From the NCBI GenBank assembly GCA_049840595.1, contig JASGKO010000024.1, positions 1 to 58,667 of the forward strand: a DNA stretch of 58,667 nucleotides, in the 5' to 3' direction. This document shows, in pieces, positions 9,362 through 19,159 of the stretch. Both the position numbers and the translations under genes were made by a program. The notes beneath the pieces are model-generated. The model was not told where the DNA came from, did no database searches, and worked only from the letters and a program-made list of their open reading frames with translations. The stretch is from JASGKO01 sp049840595 (GTDB lineage: Bacteria > Verrucomicrobiota > Verrucomicrobiia > Chthoniobacterales > Chthoniobacteraceae). Numbering within the stretch: the first letter of the stretch is position 1; every line of letters starts with the position of its first letter.

Positions 9362-9759
9362 GGCTTGGCTGGAGCGGAAGGTGAAGCGGCGGCAGCGGGC
9401 TCGTTATCGAGCTTCAGATTGGCGAGGCCGGCCGGATAAGGGTCGTCCACTTTGACCGTGGAAGCCTCGACGGGCTTGGCGAGCAGCATGACGGACTCCT
9501 GCTGCATGGCCTGCTCGATCGGCAGGCGGGCGAGGCCCTTGGCCTTGTCCACCCAGGCGATGCCAGTGAGTTTCGCTTCCTCGGTCTTCTTCAGATCGGC
9601 GAGGTTTTTCTCCCGCTCGACGGAACGATCGGCATCGTAGCTATCCGCGGAATGGGTGAGGCAAAAGAAGATCCCGACCACCAGCGCGAAGGCGAGGAAC
9701 CAGAACACTCCCGCGATGAAGACGGGACCCAAAGATACTTTGCGAATTTCAGGCTGCAT
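9358..9759 (-). CDS. Single-helix membrane protein between actF and the CcoN-like gene
   Basis: A 133-residue protein with one transmembrane helix (about residues 12-34) and a charged extramembrane domain ending in an Ala/Pro-rich tail. It begins three bases after the actF stop and overlaps the CcoN-like gene by four bases, so it is co-translated with both. I do not recognise a family. Its location suggests it links alternative complex III to the cbb3-like module or helps assembly. Confidence 0.75.
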   Translation of the reverse strand: MQPEIRKVSLGPVFIAGVFWFLAFALVVGIFFCLTHSADSYDADRSVEREKNLADLKKTEEAKLTGIAWVDKAKGLARLPIEQAMQQESVMLLAKPVEASTVKVDDPYPAGLANLKLDNEPAAAASPSAPAKP

Positions 9760-9761
9760 GT

Positions 9762-11021
9762 TCAGTTTAAAACTTTGAGTGATCCTTCCAGACGCGGATC
9801 GCGGAGCGGGAAGAGGTTATGCTTGGAAAGCTGGCGGGTGAAGACCAGGAACAACACCGACGCAAAGAAGACGAGGCAGGAGATATCCAGCGGTAGTGCG
9901 GCCACCGAAGCCCCCTGTTCATGCAACGGAGGCATGATGATGATGTAGAGATCGAGGAGCTGCATGAGCAGCATCCAGAGCGCGGCAAACATCAGCCATT
10001 TCGGACGGCGCTTCAGCCCCTGGATGAGCAGGATCGGGAACGGAATGAAGAACCGGAAGATGGTGAGGAAAGTCGTCAAGCCCCACCACGAGCCGATGCT
10101 GCGGCGGATGAAATAGGAGGTTTCTTCCGGAATGTTGCCATACCAATCCAGCATATACTGGCTGAAAGCGATGTAGGCCCAGAAGGCGCAGAAGGCGAGC
10201 ATCAGTTTGCCCATGATGTGGTAGTGCTCCACCGTAACCCAGCGCAGGTAACCGAGCGATTGCAGCCAGTAGGTGATGACCACGAGCAGGCACATCGAGC
10301 TGCCGACGCCGCCGGCGAAGATGTAAACGCCCCAGAGGGTGGAGTTCCAGTGCTTGTCGAGGGCCATGAGCCAGTCGGAGCCGCAGAAGGTGAGCGTGAG
10401 GCAGAAGAGCGGGAGTCCACCGCCACCGACCATGCGCATGGCGAGGGTGTGCTTGGCCGCGCCGTCCTTGTCCTGCCGGGTCGAGTGCCAATACATGGCG
10501 AGGGCGAGACTGGAGAGGGCGAGGAAATAGATGACCGAACGAGTGAGAAAACCGAGGGAGGCGAATTTCAGCGCATCCTTGCCGTAGCCATCGGCCACGA
10601 ACGAGTATGGGAAGTTCATGAAGCCGCGCTTGAGATCGACGACGTGATCCACGCCGGGAGCCAGCAAGAGCCAGTGCCAGAGAATGTCCCGGTAAAGGTA
10701 AAGCGGGATGAAGAAGATGAGCAGGACCGGCAGCATGAACGCCATCGTTTCCTGAATCCGGCGAATGAGCACGCCCCACTCGGCATCCGTCGCGTGATGG
10801 ACGAGGAGCCAGAAGAGCGAACCGGCGCTGATGGTGAAGAAGAAGGCGAAGGCAAAGAGCCAGGAGTAGGCAAACTGCTGGGGCGCATGGAGCGCGCCGA
10901 TCAGCGAAATGATGCCGGAGATGACCGCGAGAGCGACCGCCGCGAGGGTGGTGCTAAAGGCGCGTCCGCTCTCGTAGTTCTCCTCTTTGGGCGGCACCGG
11001 GTGATGATGGTCTGCGCTCAT
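9762..11021 (-). CDS. actF: Alternative complex III subunit ActF (NrfD-like quinone-interacting membrane protein)
   Basis: A 419-residue integral membrane protein of the NrfD/PsrC family, a paralogue of ActC, with about ten helices. A short His-rich N-terminus (MSADHHHPVPP) is followed by motifs such as SAGSLFWLLVHHATDAEW and FSQYMLDWYGNIPEE, typical of ActF. It anchors the complex and may contribute to quinol binding or proton movement. The start ATG 11021 shares its A with the actE stop (TAATG). Because of a frameshift in actE the raw frame continues from actE into actF, but this is not a real fusion. Confidence 0.93.
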   Translation of the reverse strand: MSADHHHPVPPKEENYESGRAFSTTLAAVALAVISGIISLIGALHAPQQFAYSWLFAFAFFFTISAGSLFWLLVHHATDAEWGVLIRRIQETMAFMLPVLLIFFIPLYLYRDILWHWLLLAPGVDHVVDLKRGFMNFPYSFVADGYGKDALKFASLGFLTRSVIYFLALSSLALAMYWHSTRQDKDGAAKHTLAMRMVGGGGLPLFCLTLTFCGSDWLMALDKHWNSTLWGVYIFAGGVGSSMCLLVVITYWLQSLGYLRWVTVEHYHIMGKLMLAFCAFWAYIAFSQYMLDWYGNIPEETSYFIRRSIGSWWGLTTFLTIFRFFIPFPILLIQGLKRRPKWLMFAALWMLLMQLLDLYIIIMPPLHEQGASVAALPLDISCLVFFASVLFLVFTRQLSKHNLFPLRDPRLEGSLKVLN

Positions 11022-11711
11022 TATTTGGCCTCCATAAGTTCTTTTCGCTGGGCGTCGGTGAGCAGATTGGCGGGCGCGTGCTGGCTCAACTCGAAGGGCG
11101 CGGATGTAGGCGATGATGGCCCAGCGGTCCTCGACCGAAATCTGATGGCCGAGCGGGGTCATGTTATTCTTGCCCAGCGTGATGGTATTGAAGATCTGGC
11201 CATCCGGCATGGTGCGGATCGGATCGGTCTGGAAATTGGCCGGACCGGCGAGGCCATACTTGGTGACGATGCCGTTGCCATAACCGGCTTCACCATGGCA
11301 GGCGGAGCAGTTGATGTTGTAACGCTCGCGACCGCGCTTGAGCAGGTCTTCACTGGCCTTGATCGGGATGCCGTTGCCGTAGAAGCCGTTGATGCGACCG
11401 GTGTCAAAATAGGACGTGCCGGTGCTGAATCCGCTATCGACCGTGAGATCGCCATTGCTGGCGGGCGGCTGGAGGTAGGAGCCGGGAAGCTCGTAGCCGA
11501 AGGGAACGGTGCCCGCGATTGGCTGGCGCTGTTCGCGATTATCGGCAAAGAACGAATTGGTCTGCTGGGCATCGAAACGCGGCTGGCGGGCCATGTCGAG
11601 GCCGGGGAAAAGCTCAATCGGCGAATTGGTCGTGTGGGTGCCCCGGAATCCGGCGAGCGCCACGACGGCCACCACGGCGACTAAAACTGCGAGGAAGAAA
11701 TACCGGAGCAT
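11021..11711 (-). CDS. actE: Alternative complex III subunit ActE, monoheme cytochrome c (frameshifted here)
   Basis: Membrane-anchored cytochrome c of alternative complex III, with an N-terminal hydrophobic anchor (residues 3-22), heme motif CSACH (in YNINCSACHGEAGYG) and a likely distal Met in KNNMTPLGH. The frame breaks near 11095. Removing one base from CCCTTCG gives ...AYIRALELSQHAPANLL and a natural end at TAA 11021-11023, 229 residues in all. Without that correction the frame runs on into actF. It sits between actD and actF, the order usual for this complex. Confidence 0.9.
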
Positions 11712-11714
11712 AAA

Positions 11715-12266
11715 TCAGTCGTGCACGAGCGTGATGTGGGTGCCGCCCAGCTTGGCGAGCAGTTCCCGGGTTTCAGCCTCGGAGTATTTCTCATCGCTGG
11801 CATCGATCGCGATGAAAAGACCGTCATCGAACACCTTGTCGAAGTGGTCCCAGTTGAACATCGGATGGTAAAGGCGCGGCAGGCGGTTGAAGATCAGCAT
11901 ACCGAAGACGGCGGAACTGGCACCGAAGATTACCATCAATTCAAACATGATGTTCACGAACGCGGGCTGCGTCGCAAGAGTGACCGGCTTCGCGTCCACG
12001 ATTGTCGGGTAAAGCAGAATCGACGGGATATTCTGAAGCAGGAAGGCCGTGAGCACGCCACCCAAGCCACCCGCCAGCACGACCGCGCTGAGCCAGGACT
12101 TGCCGATACCCATCGCTTTTTCGATGCCGTGAATCGGGAAAGGTGAATAGACGTCCCAACGGCGATACCCGGCTTCGCGAATCGCCTTCGCTGCCTCGGT
12201 GATCACCGCAACGTTGGAAAACTCCGCTGCGAGACCGTAGATTTTTCGTGGTTTATCCGGTGCCAT
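11715..12266 (-). CDS. actD: Alternative complex III subunit ActD (DUF3341)
   Basis: A 183-residue two-helix membrane protein. The soluble N-terminal part has the DUF3341 signature (YGLAAEFSN..., GYRRWDVYSPFPIHGIEKAMG), followed by helices around residues 58-82 and 100-125. It is a structural subunit of alternative complex III with no cofactor ligands. It overlaps the actC stop by one base (TAATG), consistent with tight translational coupling. Confidence 0.93.
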   Translation of the reverse strand: MAPDKPRKIYGLAAEFSNVAVITEAAKAIREAGYRRWDVYSPFPIHGIEKAMGIGKSWLSAVVLAGGLGGVLTAFLLQNIPSILLYPTIVDAKPVTLATQPAFVNIMFELMVIFGASSAVFGMLIFNRLPRLYHPMFNWDHFDKVFDDGLFIAIDASDEKYSEAETRELLAKLGGTHITLVHD

Positions 12267-13675
12267 TAAGGAATGGTAGGTTGAGTTTTGTGATCGCCGT
12301 GTGGATCGGCCTGCGGCAGCGCGCCCTTCAATTCAGCAATCGAGACGATCGGGATGAAGCGGATGAAGAGCAGGCACAGCGTAAAGAACAGCCCCAGCGT
12401 GCCGGCAAAGGTGCCGACCTCGACCCAACTTGGGTGATAGATGTGCCAGGAGCTCGGCAGGAAGTCCTCGGTGATCGGCGGAACGATAATCACGAAGCGC
12501 TCGAACCACATGCCCACCGTGCCGAACTGGCAGATGATGAAGAGGAGGAGCAGGTTCTTGCGAATCGGGCGAATCCAGAGAAGCTGCGGCAGGAGCAGGT
12601 TGCAGAACAACATGAAGCGGCCATACCACCAGAGCGGACCGTATTCCGGGAAATAACGCGAGAGGAAGAGGTGGCGCTCATACGGGTTGCCGCCGTAGTA
12701 GGCCATGAAGAATTCCGAGGTGTAAACGTAGTCCACCAGCAGCGCCGCCATGAGGAGCAGCTTGGCCATGCGGTCCACGTGGGCCGGGGTGATGATATCC
12801 TTCAACTGCGGATAGGCCACGCGAAGCGGGATGAAGATGGTGAGCACCATGCACATGCCCGCGAAGATGGCGCCGATGACGAAGTAAGGCGGGAAGATGG
12901 TGGTGTGCCAGCCGGGAATCACCGAGGTCGAGAAGTCGAACGACACCGTCGAGGACACCGCGAACACGAGCGCAACCGAGAGACCGGAGAGGCAGAGGGC
13001 CGCCATTTCGTAGTGGCGCCAGTTCTTGGCCGAGCCGGTCCAGCCGCAGGAAAGGATGTGATATACGCGGCGCATCCAAGGGCTGGTGGCTCGGGTCTTC
13101 AAGGTGGCGAAATCAGGGATCATGCCCATCAGCCAGAACATGGCCGAGACGCTGAGGTAGGCGTTAACCGCAAACACGTCCCAAAGCAGCGCGGAGCGGA
13201 AGTTCGGCCACATGCCGTACTGGTTCGGAATCGGGGCCAGATACCAGGCAAACCAGACGCGACCGATGTGCACCGCCGGATAGACGGCACCGCACATGAG
13301 CGCGAAGACGGTGGTGGCCTCCGCCGCGCGACCGATGCCGGTGCGCCATTTCTGACGGGTAAGCAACAGGAGGGCGGAAATCAAAGTGCCCGCGTGGGCG
13401 ATGCCGACCCAGAAGACGAAGCAGGTAATATCCCAGCCCCAGCCGACGGGCTGGTTTTCACCCCATACGCCAACGCCAGTCGAAACTTGGTAAAAGAGCA
13501 GCGACATACCCGAGCCAGCAATGATGGCGCAAATGACAAAGAGAATCCACCACCAGAGCGGCGTCTTGCCCTGAATGATGCCGGAGACATTGTCCGAGAC
13601 CCATTTGAAGCCGTGGCCGCCATCGAGCAGCGGCGGACGGATCACTTTTTGTTCAGCGGTAAGTGTTTCAGACAT
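12266..13675 (-). CDS. actC: Alternative complex III subunit ActC (NrfD-like)
   Basis: A 469-residue polytopic membrane protein of the NrfD/PsrC family and the main quinol-interacting subunit of alternative complex III. Family segments include the early Pro/Gly-rich helix (WWWILFVICAIIAG), GVGVWGENQPVGWGWDITCFVFWVGIAHAGTLISA and the later STVSFDFSTSVIPGWHTTIFPPYFVIGA. About ten helices are apparent. It starts six bases beyond the actB stop and overlaps actD by one base. Confidence 0.95.
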   Translation of the reverse strand: MSETLTAEQKVIRPPLLDGGHGFKWVSDNVSGIIQGKTPLWWWILFVICAIIAGSGMSLLFYQVSTGVGVWGENQPVGWGWDITCFVFWVGIAHAGTLISALLLLTRQKWRTGIGRAAEATTVFALMCGAVYPAVHIGRVWFAWYLAPIPNQYGMWPNFRSALLWDVFAVNAYLSVSAMFWLMGMIPDFATLKTRATSPWMRRVYHILSCGWTGSAKNWRHYEMAALCLSGLSVALVFAVSSTVSFDFSTSVIPGWHTTIFPPYFVIGAIFAGMCMVLTIFIPLRVAYPQLKDIITPAHVDRMAKLLLMAALLVDYVYTSEFFMAYYGGNPYERHLFLSRYFPEYGPLWWYGRFMLFCNLLLPQLLWIRPIRKNLLLLFIICQFGTVGMWFERFVIIVPPITEDFLPSSWHIYHPSWVEVGTFAGTLGLFFTLCLLFIRFIPIVSIAELKGALPQADPHGDHKTQPTIP

Positions 13676-13681
13676 GGGCGC

Positions 13682-16600
13682 TTAGCTTTCCTTCACATTC
13701 CACTCGTAGCCCGCCACTTGGTCCGCGCCGGGCATCTTCGGATTGGGATTGCGCAGACGCGCGAGATAGGTGACGCGCGTGTGGAGGTTCAGGTATTTCA
13801 GCAATTCGTAGTTTTTGTCCGAGGCACGAAGCTTCGAGACCTTGCTTTCGGGGTTCTTGATGTCGCCGAAGACGAGCGACTCGGCGGTGCAGGCCTGCTG
13901 GCAGGCGACCTTGAAGGAATCGACCGGGATGGTCACGTCATCGGAATCACCGGCCTTCACCTTGGTGGCGATGCGGGCCATTTCGATGCGCTGCACGCAG
14001 AAGGTGCACTTCTCCATCACGCCGCGCATGCGCACGGTGACGTTCGGGTTCTTCTGCAGCTTCAGCGTTTCCTTCATGCCGAAGTGCGTGAGCGGGCCTT
14101 TGTAGAGATCGTGATCCTGGATCGGGCGCTCGTTGAAGTTAAAGAAGTTGAAACGGCGGACCTTGAACGGGCAGTTGTTCGCGCAATAGCGGGTGCCGAT
14201 ACAGCGGTTGTAGGCCATCACATTCAAGCCGTCGTCGCTGTGGACGGTGGCGTTGACCGGGCAGACGGCCTCGCAAGGCGCAGCCTCGCAATGCTGGCAC
14301 ATAAGCGGCTCGATGACCATCTCGGGATTCGTATCATCGTTATCCGCGCTCGCGAAGTAACGGTCCATGCGAATCCAGTGCATGCGGCGGCCCTTGAGCA
14401 CCTGCTCCTTGCCGACGACCGGGATGTTGTTCTCGGCCTGGCAGGCGACGACACAGGCATTGCAACCGGTGCAGGTGTTGAGATCGACTACCATGCCCCA
14501 TTGGTTCGGAGCGTTGTAGGTCGGGCGGGTGTAAATATCGACGCCATTGACCGCTTCGGCATCAAGGCCGGCGACTTGGGCGAAATTGGGCTGCTTCTCG
14601 TACTGCTCGAGCGTGGCCTCGCGCACGAACAGGCTGCCCTGCATGTGCGATTCATCCTGTGCCAGCGCGAGCGGATAGGTGCGGTCGGTCTTGCGGACCT
14701 TGGCCCCAAGCGCGATGTAAGGCTCGGCGGAAGTGCGCAACGGATAGGCATTTACGCCCGCGCCCTTGCTGATGTAGCCATTGACCTTGCGACCGTAGCC
14801 GAGCGCGATCGTGATGGAGTGATCGGCATGGCCAGGGACCGGCAGGGCGACGATTTCCAAGCGACGCTGATCTTCAAAAACGATCTCGATGACGTCGTGA
14901 ACTTCCACGCCCACCTTGTGCTCGCGGATACCCAGCTTCTTCGCGGTCGCGGGGCTGACGATGGCGGCGTTGTCCCAGGTCAACTGCGTGACTGGATCGG
15001 GCGTTTCCTGGAGCCAGCCGAGGTTCGCGTAGCGACCATCGATCAGCTTGGAATCAGGAACGAGAACCACCTCGAAGGCATCTTCGCCCACCAGCGCGGG
15101 GGTCGAGGAATGCTCGCCGACATACATCGCGGCGGCGGTGGTCTGGAAAAAGAGCGGACGTTGACCTGCGGCACTGCCCGCAAGGAAACCGTCGTGCAGG
15201 AACTTTACCCACGCTTCGCTGAAATTGGCCGTCGGAGCGAGTTGCTTGAAGGTGTCCTGAATCAGCTCCGCGCTCTTGGGCTTGGGCAGACCGGCAAAGA
15301 TGGCCAGCAGATCGAGTTCCGACCATCCGCCGAAGAGCGGCATGATCATCGGCTGTACCGAGAGATAGGAACCATCGACCGCACGCCCGTCACCCCACGC
15401 TTCGAGGTAATGCGCGGCTGGCACATGCCAGTGGGCTCCCTGCGAGCTTTCATCGACATACATGCCGAGGCGGATGATGTGCGAAACCTTGTCCTGCAGC
15501 TTGTCCCAGTTCAGATCGACCGGGGCATTGAAGGCAGGGTTGCCGCCGATCATCACGAGGCAAGTGATCTTCTTGTCGTCGATATCGCTGGCGACTGAGG
15601 CGAGCGGGACGGACGGCTTTTCGGTGAGCGGCTTGCCGACCAGCGTGGCGCCGACGTTGCCAAGCACCTGATTGATCGCGAACCCGAGCAACTGCACCGC
15701 GATTGGCTGACGTTCGCCAACCAAAATGAGGCTGCGGCCCTTGGCGGCGAGGAGGTCTTCGGCGAGTGCGGACACCCAATCCTCGGGGATCTGGGCAGTC
15801 TCGACACTCTTGTTGATCGCGTCCGCGAGCGGAGCCAGCGTCGGATCGCCCAGCTTCTTCGCGAGTGCGACAGCAAAGGCCCCGACCTGGCTCGCAGGCA
15901 GGCGCAGGCGGTGATCCGCCATGCCGCCAGTGATCGTGAAGCGATTTTCCACCGCGTAGAGGCGGTTCATCTTGTCGCCAACCTTTTCGACCCGACGACG
16001 GTCACTGAAGTCGCGCACCATGTCGGGCGTGCCTTCGATCGCGTTCAAAAAGTCGCTGTCGAGCGAAACAATGATATCCGCCTTGGAAATTACCGGCTGC
16101 GGCAGGACGCCATCGCCAAAACCGATCTGCGCGGCCTGCTGATAAAGATCATTCCCCAGCGGCTCATAGACACACCAACGGGCCTGCGGATACTTCGCGA
16201 GGATGAGATCGCGCAAGCGCCCACGGGTCGGCGAGGCATTGCGCTCGACGACAAAAGCCAGCCCAGCCCCGCCATCGGCGGCCAGCGTCGGCAATACTTG
16301 CTCCAAATAATCCGCAAACTGCTTTTCCGTCGAAATCTGCCCGTTTTGCAGGAAATTCGGCGCGCGATCCGGATCGTAGAGCGAGAGGATGGAAGCCTGC
16401 GCAAAGACGTCGGTGCCGCCATTGCTCATCGCATGGAGCGGGTTACCCTCGATCTTGGTCGGGCGACCGTCGTTCGTGGTCACCACCAGCGGAGCGTAGC
16501 CGCGGTGGGTCGGCATCGAGGTGGTGTAGAAAACCGGCTTGCTTGGGATCGCCCATTCGACCCCGTGCGAAAACGGCACCAGCTCCAGCGTGGGACGACG

Positions 16601-16829
16601 GCAGGCCGCGAGACCGAGACCGGCCAGCGCGGTGGACGCACCCATGAGCTTGATGAAATGACGGCGGGACACCTCGTCCTTGTCGAATTCCGCGGCTCCG
16701 GCGGGAAATTCACGCTCGACGGCCTGTTGAAATTCCGGCGACTGCGCCAGATCACTCAACTCCTCGGGAGCTGCGCCAATACTTTTTGCCGCCTTTCGGG
16801 GCCTCGGGATGGTGGAATACTCGCTTCAT
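13682..16829 (-). CDS. actB: Alternative complex III subunit ActB, molybdopterin-oxidoreductase-like/iron-sulfur fusion (frameshifted here)
   Basis: Large periplasmic subunit combining a molybdopterin-oxidoreductase-like domain that has lost its cofactor role in this family with a C-terminal ferredoxin domain. A twin-arginine-type SRRHFIKLMG lies near residue 55. Iron-sulfur cysteines are in CTGCNACVVACQ, CQHCEAAPCEAVCP, CIGTRYCANNCP and CTFC...CQQAC. ATG 16829 (MKRVFHHPEAPKGGKKYWRSS) matches the usual ActB start and overlaps the actA stop by ATGA. The frame then breaks near 16768, and removing one C from CCC joins it to EELSDLAQSPEFQ, giving 1048 residues. A downstream TTG is the only other start in the main frame. 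Confidence 0.94.
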
Positions 16830-17479
16830 CGGTGGCAGCCCGCGCAATCTTCAGGCGGATTCACTTTCCATGCTTGTTTCAGTTTCAGACCAAGCTCGCG
16901 CTGGCTCGTGCCGGTGGGCGGATGCCAGTCGAGGTTAAACACCTGGTCGCGCGGGCGAAGGAAATTCTCGGGGTTGCGATGGCACTCCAAGCACCAAGCC
17001 ATGCTAAGCGACTGATCGTGGAAGACCACCTTCATGTCGTTGACCTGGCCGTGGCAGCTGTAGCAGCTCACGCCGCGGTTCACGTGCACCGCGTGGTTGA
17101 AGTAAACGTAGTCGGGGGTCTTGTGGATCTGCACCCACTCGATCGGCTTGCCAGTGGTCCAGCTGTCGTAAACCGGCTTCAGCTTGGGATTTCCCTTCTG
17201 CACCTGGGAGTGGCAGCCCATGCAGACTTGAGTGGTGGGGATGTTCGAGTGCGCGGAGACTTCCACGTAGCTGTGGCAGTAGCGGCAGTCGATCCCGAGC
17301 TGCTTCGCATGGATGTCATGCTGGAAGGCAACTGGCTGAATGGGCTCGTACCCCACCCGCGTGTACTTGGGGGTGAAGTAATAGAAAACGCCTGCCGTCG
17401 CGATCATTCCGATCACGTTGACTACGATGAATAGCTTTAGCGGCAGCCAGTTGGTTTTTCGCGAAAAAAGGTTCGCCAT
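16826..17479 (-). CDS. actA: Alternative complex III subunit ActA, pentaheme cytochrome c
   Basis: First gene of the operon. A 217-residue membrane-anchored cytochrome with five CxxCH motifs (CRYCH, CMGCH, CYSCH, CLECH, CAGCH) after one N-terminal helix (residues 13-35). The hemes form the electron exit path of alternative complex III. ATG 17479 (MANLFSRKTNWLPLK) is preferred over an in-frame start 42 bases upstream because it places the anchor helix at the N-terminus as in the family. The Rex operator and a candidate promoter lie 100-190 bases upstream. Confidence 0.95.
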   Translation of the reverse strand: MANLFSRKTNWLPLKLFIVVNVIGMIATAGVFYYFTPKYTRVGYEPIQPVAFQHDIHAKQLGIDCRYCHSYVEVSAHSNIPTTQVCMGCHSQVQKGNPKLKPVYDSWTTGKPIEWVQIHKTPDYVYFNHAVHVNRGVSCYSCHGQVNDMKVVFHDQSLSMAWCLECHRNPENFLRPRDQVFNLDWHPPTGTSQRELGLKLKQAWKVNPPEDCAGCHR

Positions 17480-17586
17480 GTTATTTGGGTCTCGAACTTT
17501 CGGGTGCCGCCCTGCAGCCAAAGCCCGGTGTTCAAAAATTTCGTGGGCGGGACTTTATTTTCGGCCCCGTCGGCGAAGCAAGGAAT

Positions 17587-17604
17587 TTGTGAAAATTTTC
17601 ACAA
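17587..17604. promoter_or_regulatory. Perfect Rex operator upstream of actA
   Basis: The 18-bp sequence TTGTGAAAATTTTCACAA is a perfect palindrome and matches the known Rex consensus TTGTGAA-N4-TTCACAA at every fixed position. It lies 108 bases upstream of the actA start and downstream of the candidate promoter, where a bound repressor could block transcription. A rex gene is present at 25014-25628. This implies the respiratory operon is repressed when NADH is low and released when NADH accumulates. Confidence 0.85.
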
Positions 17605-17637
17605 CTTCTAATACGTCACTCGAAATTTACTGCGCCG

Positions 17638-17666
17638 ATGACACGGAAAATGCGGCGCGATGTCAA
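17638..17666 (-). promoter_or_regulatory. Candidate sigma-70 promoter of the actA operon
   Basis: On the minus strand TTGACA (17661-17666) and TGTCAT (17638-17643) are separated by exactly 17 bases. The first is a perfect -35 hexamer and the second a 4/6 match to TATAAT. Transcription would begin near 17631, placing the Rex palindrome about 27-44 bases downstream of the start. Confidence 0.45.
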
Positions 17667-17716
17667 TATTTCCATCCCGGAAAATTCACCCCTTTCTGGT
17701 TCTGGAGGTCATTCTG

Positions 17717-19159
17717 TCACTGCCCATCCGCGCTGGAAAGCGGTGCGGCGACGCTTTCGAGGGATTGGCGCTCGGCTTTGACGCCGAGTAAAAGCTCCGT
17801 TAACGCGCCGATCCCCATCAAAAATGCAGCGAAAAGATACCCGATGAGCAGAGTGCTGCGCGAGCCGGTGCCGATCATCCAGCCAAAGAGCACCGGGGCA
17901 AAGACGCCGCCCGCGAGAGTGCCCACCGCGTAGAAAATAGCGATGGCGAGCGCGCGGATTTCCAAAGGAAACACCTCGCTGACTGTGAGGTAGGCCGAAC
18001 TGGCGGCGGCGGAAGCGAAGAAAAAGGTGACCGACCAGCAGACAGTCTGGGTCTGCGCGGTGAGGATTCCGGCATGGAAGAGCAGGCCGGTGATGGCCAG
18101 AGCGAAACCGGAAAGGGCGTAGGTCGCCGCGATCATGGGCTTGCGCCCGATGGTGTCGAAGCAATGGCTGATCAGCACCGGGCCAAGGACGTTCCCGAGC
18201 GCAAAAGGCAGCAGATAGAGCCCGACCCGACCGGCGTCGATGTTGTAAAACTTCTGCAAGACAAGTGCGTAGGTGAAAAAGATCGCGTTGTAGAAAAAAG
18301 CCTGGGTGACCATCAGCACGAGGCCGAGCACCGAGCGGCGGCCATGCTGGCGGGCGATGGCGTCCCAGATTTCCGCGAGCGGGGTGCGTGCCCGGAGGCG
18401 GATGCGCACGGGGGCAGTCGAGATGATTTCCAGCGGCGCTCCCCTTCCCGCCGTCTGCTCCACCTCGGCGACCACGGCCTCGGCTTCTTCGTGGCGACCG
18501 TGAACCATCAGCCAGCGCGGGCTTTCCGGCACCCAGCGGCGGAAGGCGAACACCACCAGCCCGAGCGCGGCCCCGATCCCGAAGGCGCAGCGCCAGCCGA
18601 GCCACGGCGGGAAAATGCGGGGATCAAGCACGACGGTGGTGGCGACCGCACCGATGGCGGCCCCGAGCCAGAAGGTAGAGTTGATGATCAGGTCCACCCG
18701 ACCGCGCAGCCGGGCGGGAATCAGCTCGTCGATGGCGGAGTTGATCGCGGCGTATTCTCCGCCGATGCCCGCGCCGGTGAGGAAGCGGAACACGGCAAAG
18801 CTGGCGAAATCCCAGGAGAAGGCGGTCGCGGCGGTGGCGCTGAGATAAACACCGACGGTGAGAAAAAAGAGCTTCTTGCGCCCCAGAAGATCGGCAGCGT
18901 AGCCAAAAACCAACGCCCCGAGCACGGCCCCGGCGAGATAGGAAGAGCCACTCGCACCAACTTGGGTTTGGGAAAGGCCGAGCGCATCCTTATGCGTGAG
19001 CATGGCCCCGAGCGAACCGGCGAGAGTGACTTCGAGGCCGTCGAGAATCCAGGTCGCGCCGAGAGCCGTGACAATGAACCAGTGCCAGCGACTCCACGGC
19101 AGACGGTCGAGCCGGGCGGGGACTTGGGTTTCGATGATGGGGGCGCTCACAATCACCAT
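17717..19159 (-). CDS. MFS transporter (metabolite:proton symporter type)
   Basis: A 480-residue major facilitator with 12 predicted helices. The family loop 2-3 signature FGYAADLLGRKKLF is present, as are RFLTGAGIGGEYAAINSAIDELIPARLRGR (helix 4-5) and PESPRWL, characteristic of the sugar/organic-acid:H+ symporter branch. The substrate cannot be read from sequence. It is separated from the act operon by the Rex-controlled intergenic region and is transcribed in the same direction, with its 3' end about 50 bases upstream of the act promoter. Confidence 0.88.
   Translation of the reverse strand: MVIVSAPIIETQVPARLDRLPWSRWHWFIVTALGATWILDGLEVTLAGSLGAMLTHKDALGLSQTQVGASGSSYLAGAVLGALVFGYAADLLGRKKLFFLTVGVYLSATAATAFSWDFASFAVFRFLTGAGIGGEYAAINSAIDELIPARLRGRVDLIINSTFWLGAAIGAVATTVVLDPRIFPPWLGWRCAFGIGAALGLVVFAFRRWVPESPRWLMVHGRHEEAEAVVAEVEQTAGRGAPLEIISTAPVRIRLRARTPLAEIWDAIARQHGRRSVLGLVLMVTQAFFYNAIFFTYALVLQKFYNIDAGRVGLYLLPFALGNVLGPVLISHCFDTIGRKPMIAATYALSGFALAITGLLFHAGILTAQTQTVCWSVTFFFASAAASSAYLTVSEVFPLEIRALAIAIFYAVGTLAGGVFAPVLFGWMIGTGSRSTLLIGYLFAAFLMGIGALTELLLGVKAERQSLESVAAPLSSADGQ

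Noticed and set aside
9762..11711. Apparent ActE-ActF fusion protein
   Set aside because: The joint sequence after residue 205 matches neither family. A one-base correction near 11095 restores separate ActE and ActF with the expected TAATG overlap.
12248..15598. Plus-strand open frame of 1116 codons opposite actC and actB
   Set aside because: It lies wholly antisense to two clearly conserved genes, has a composition expected from the opposite strand's GC-rich third positions, and shows no protein family motif.
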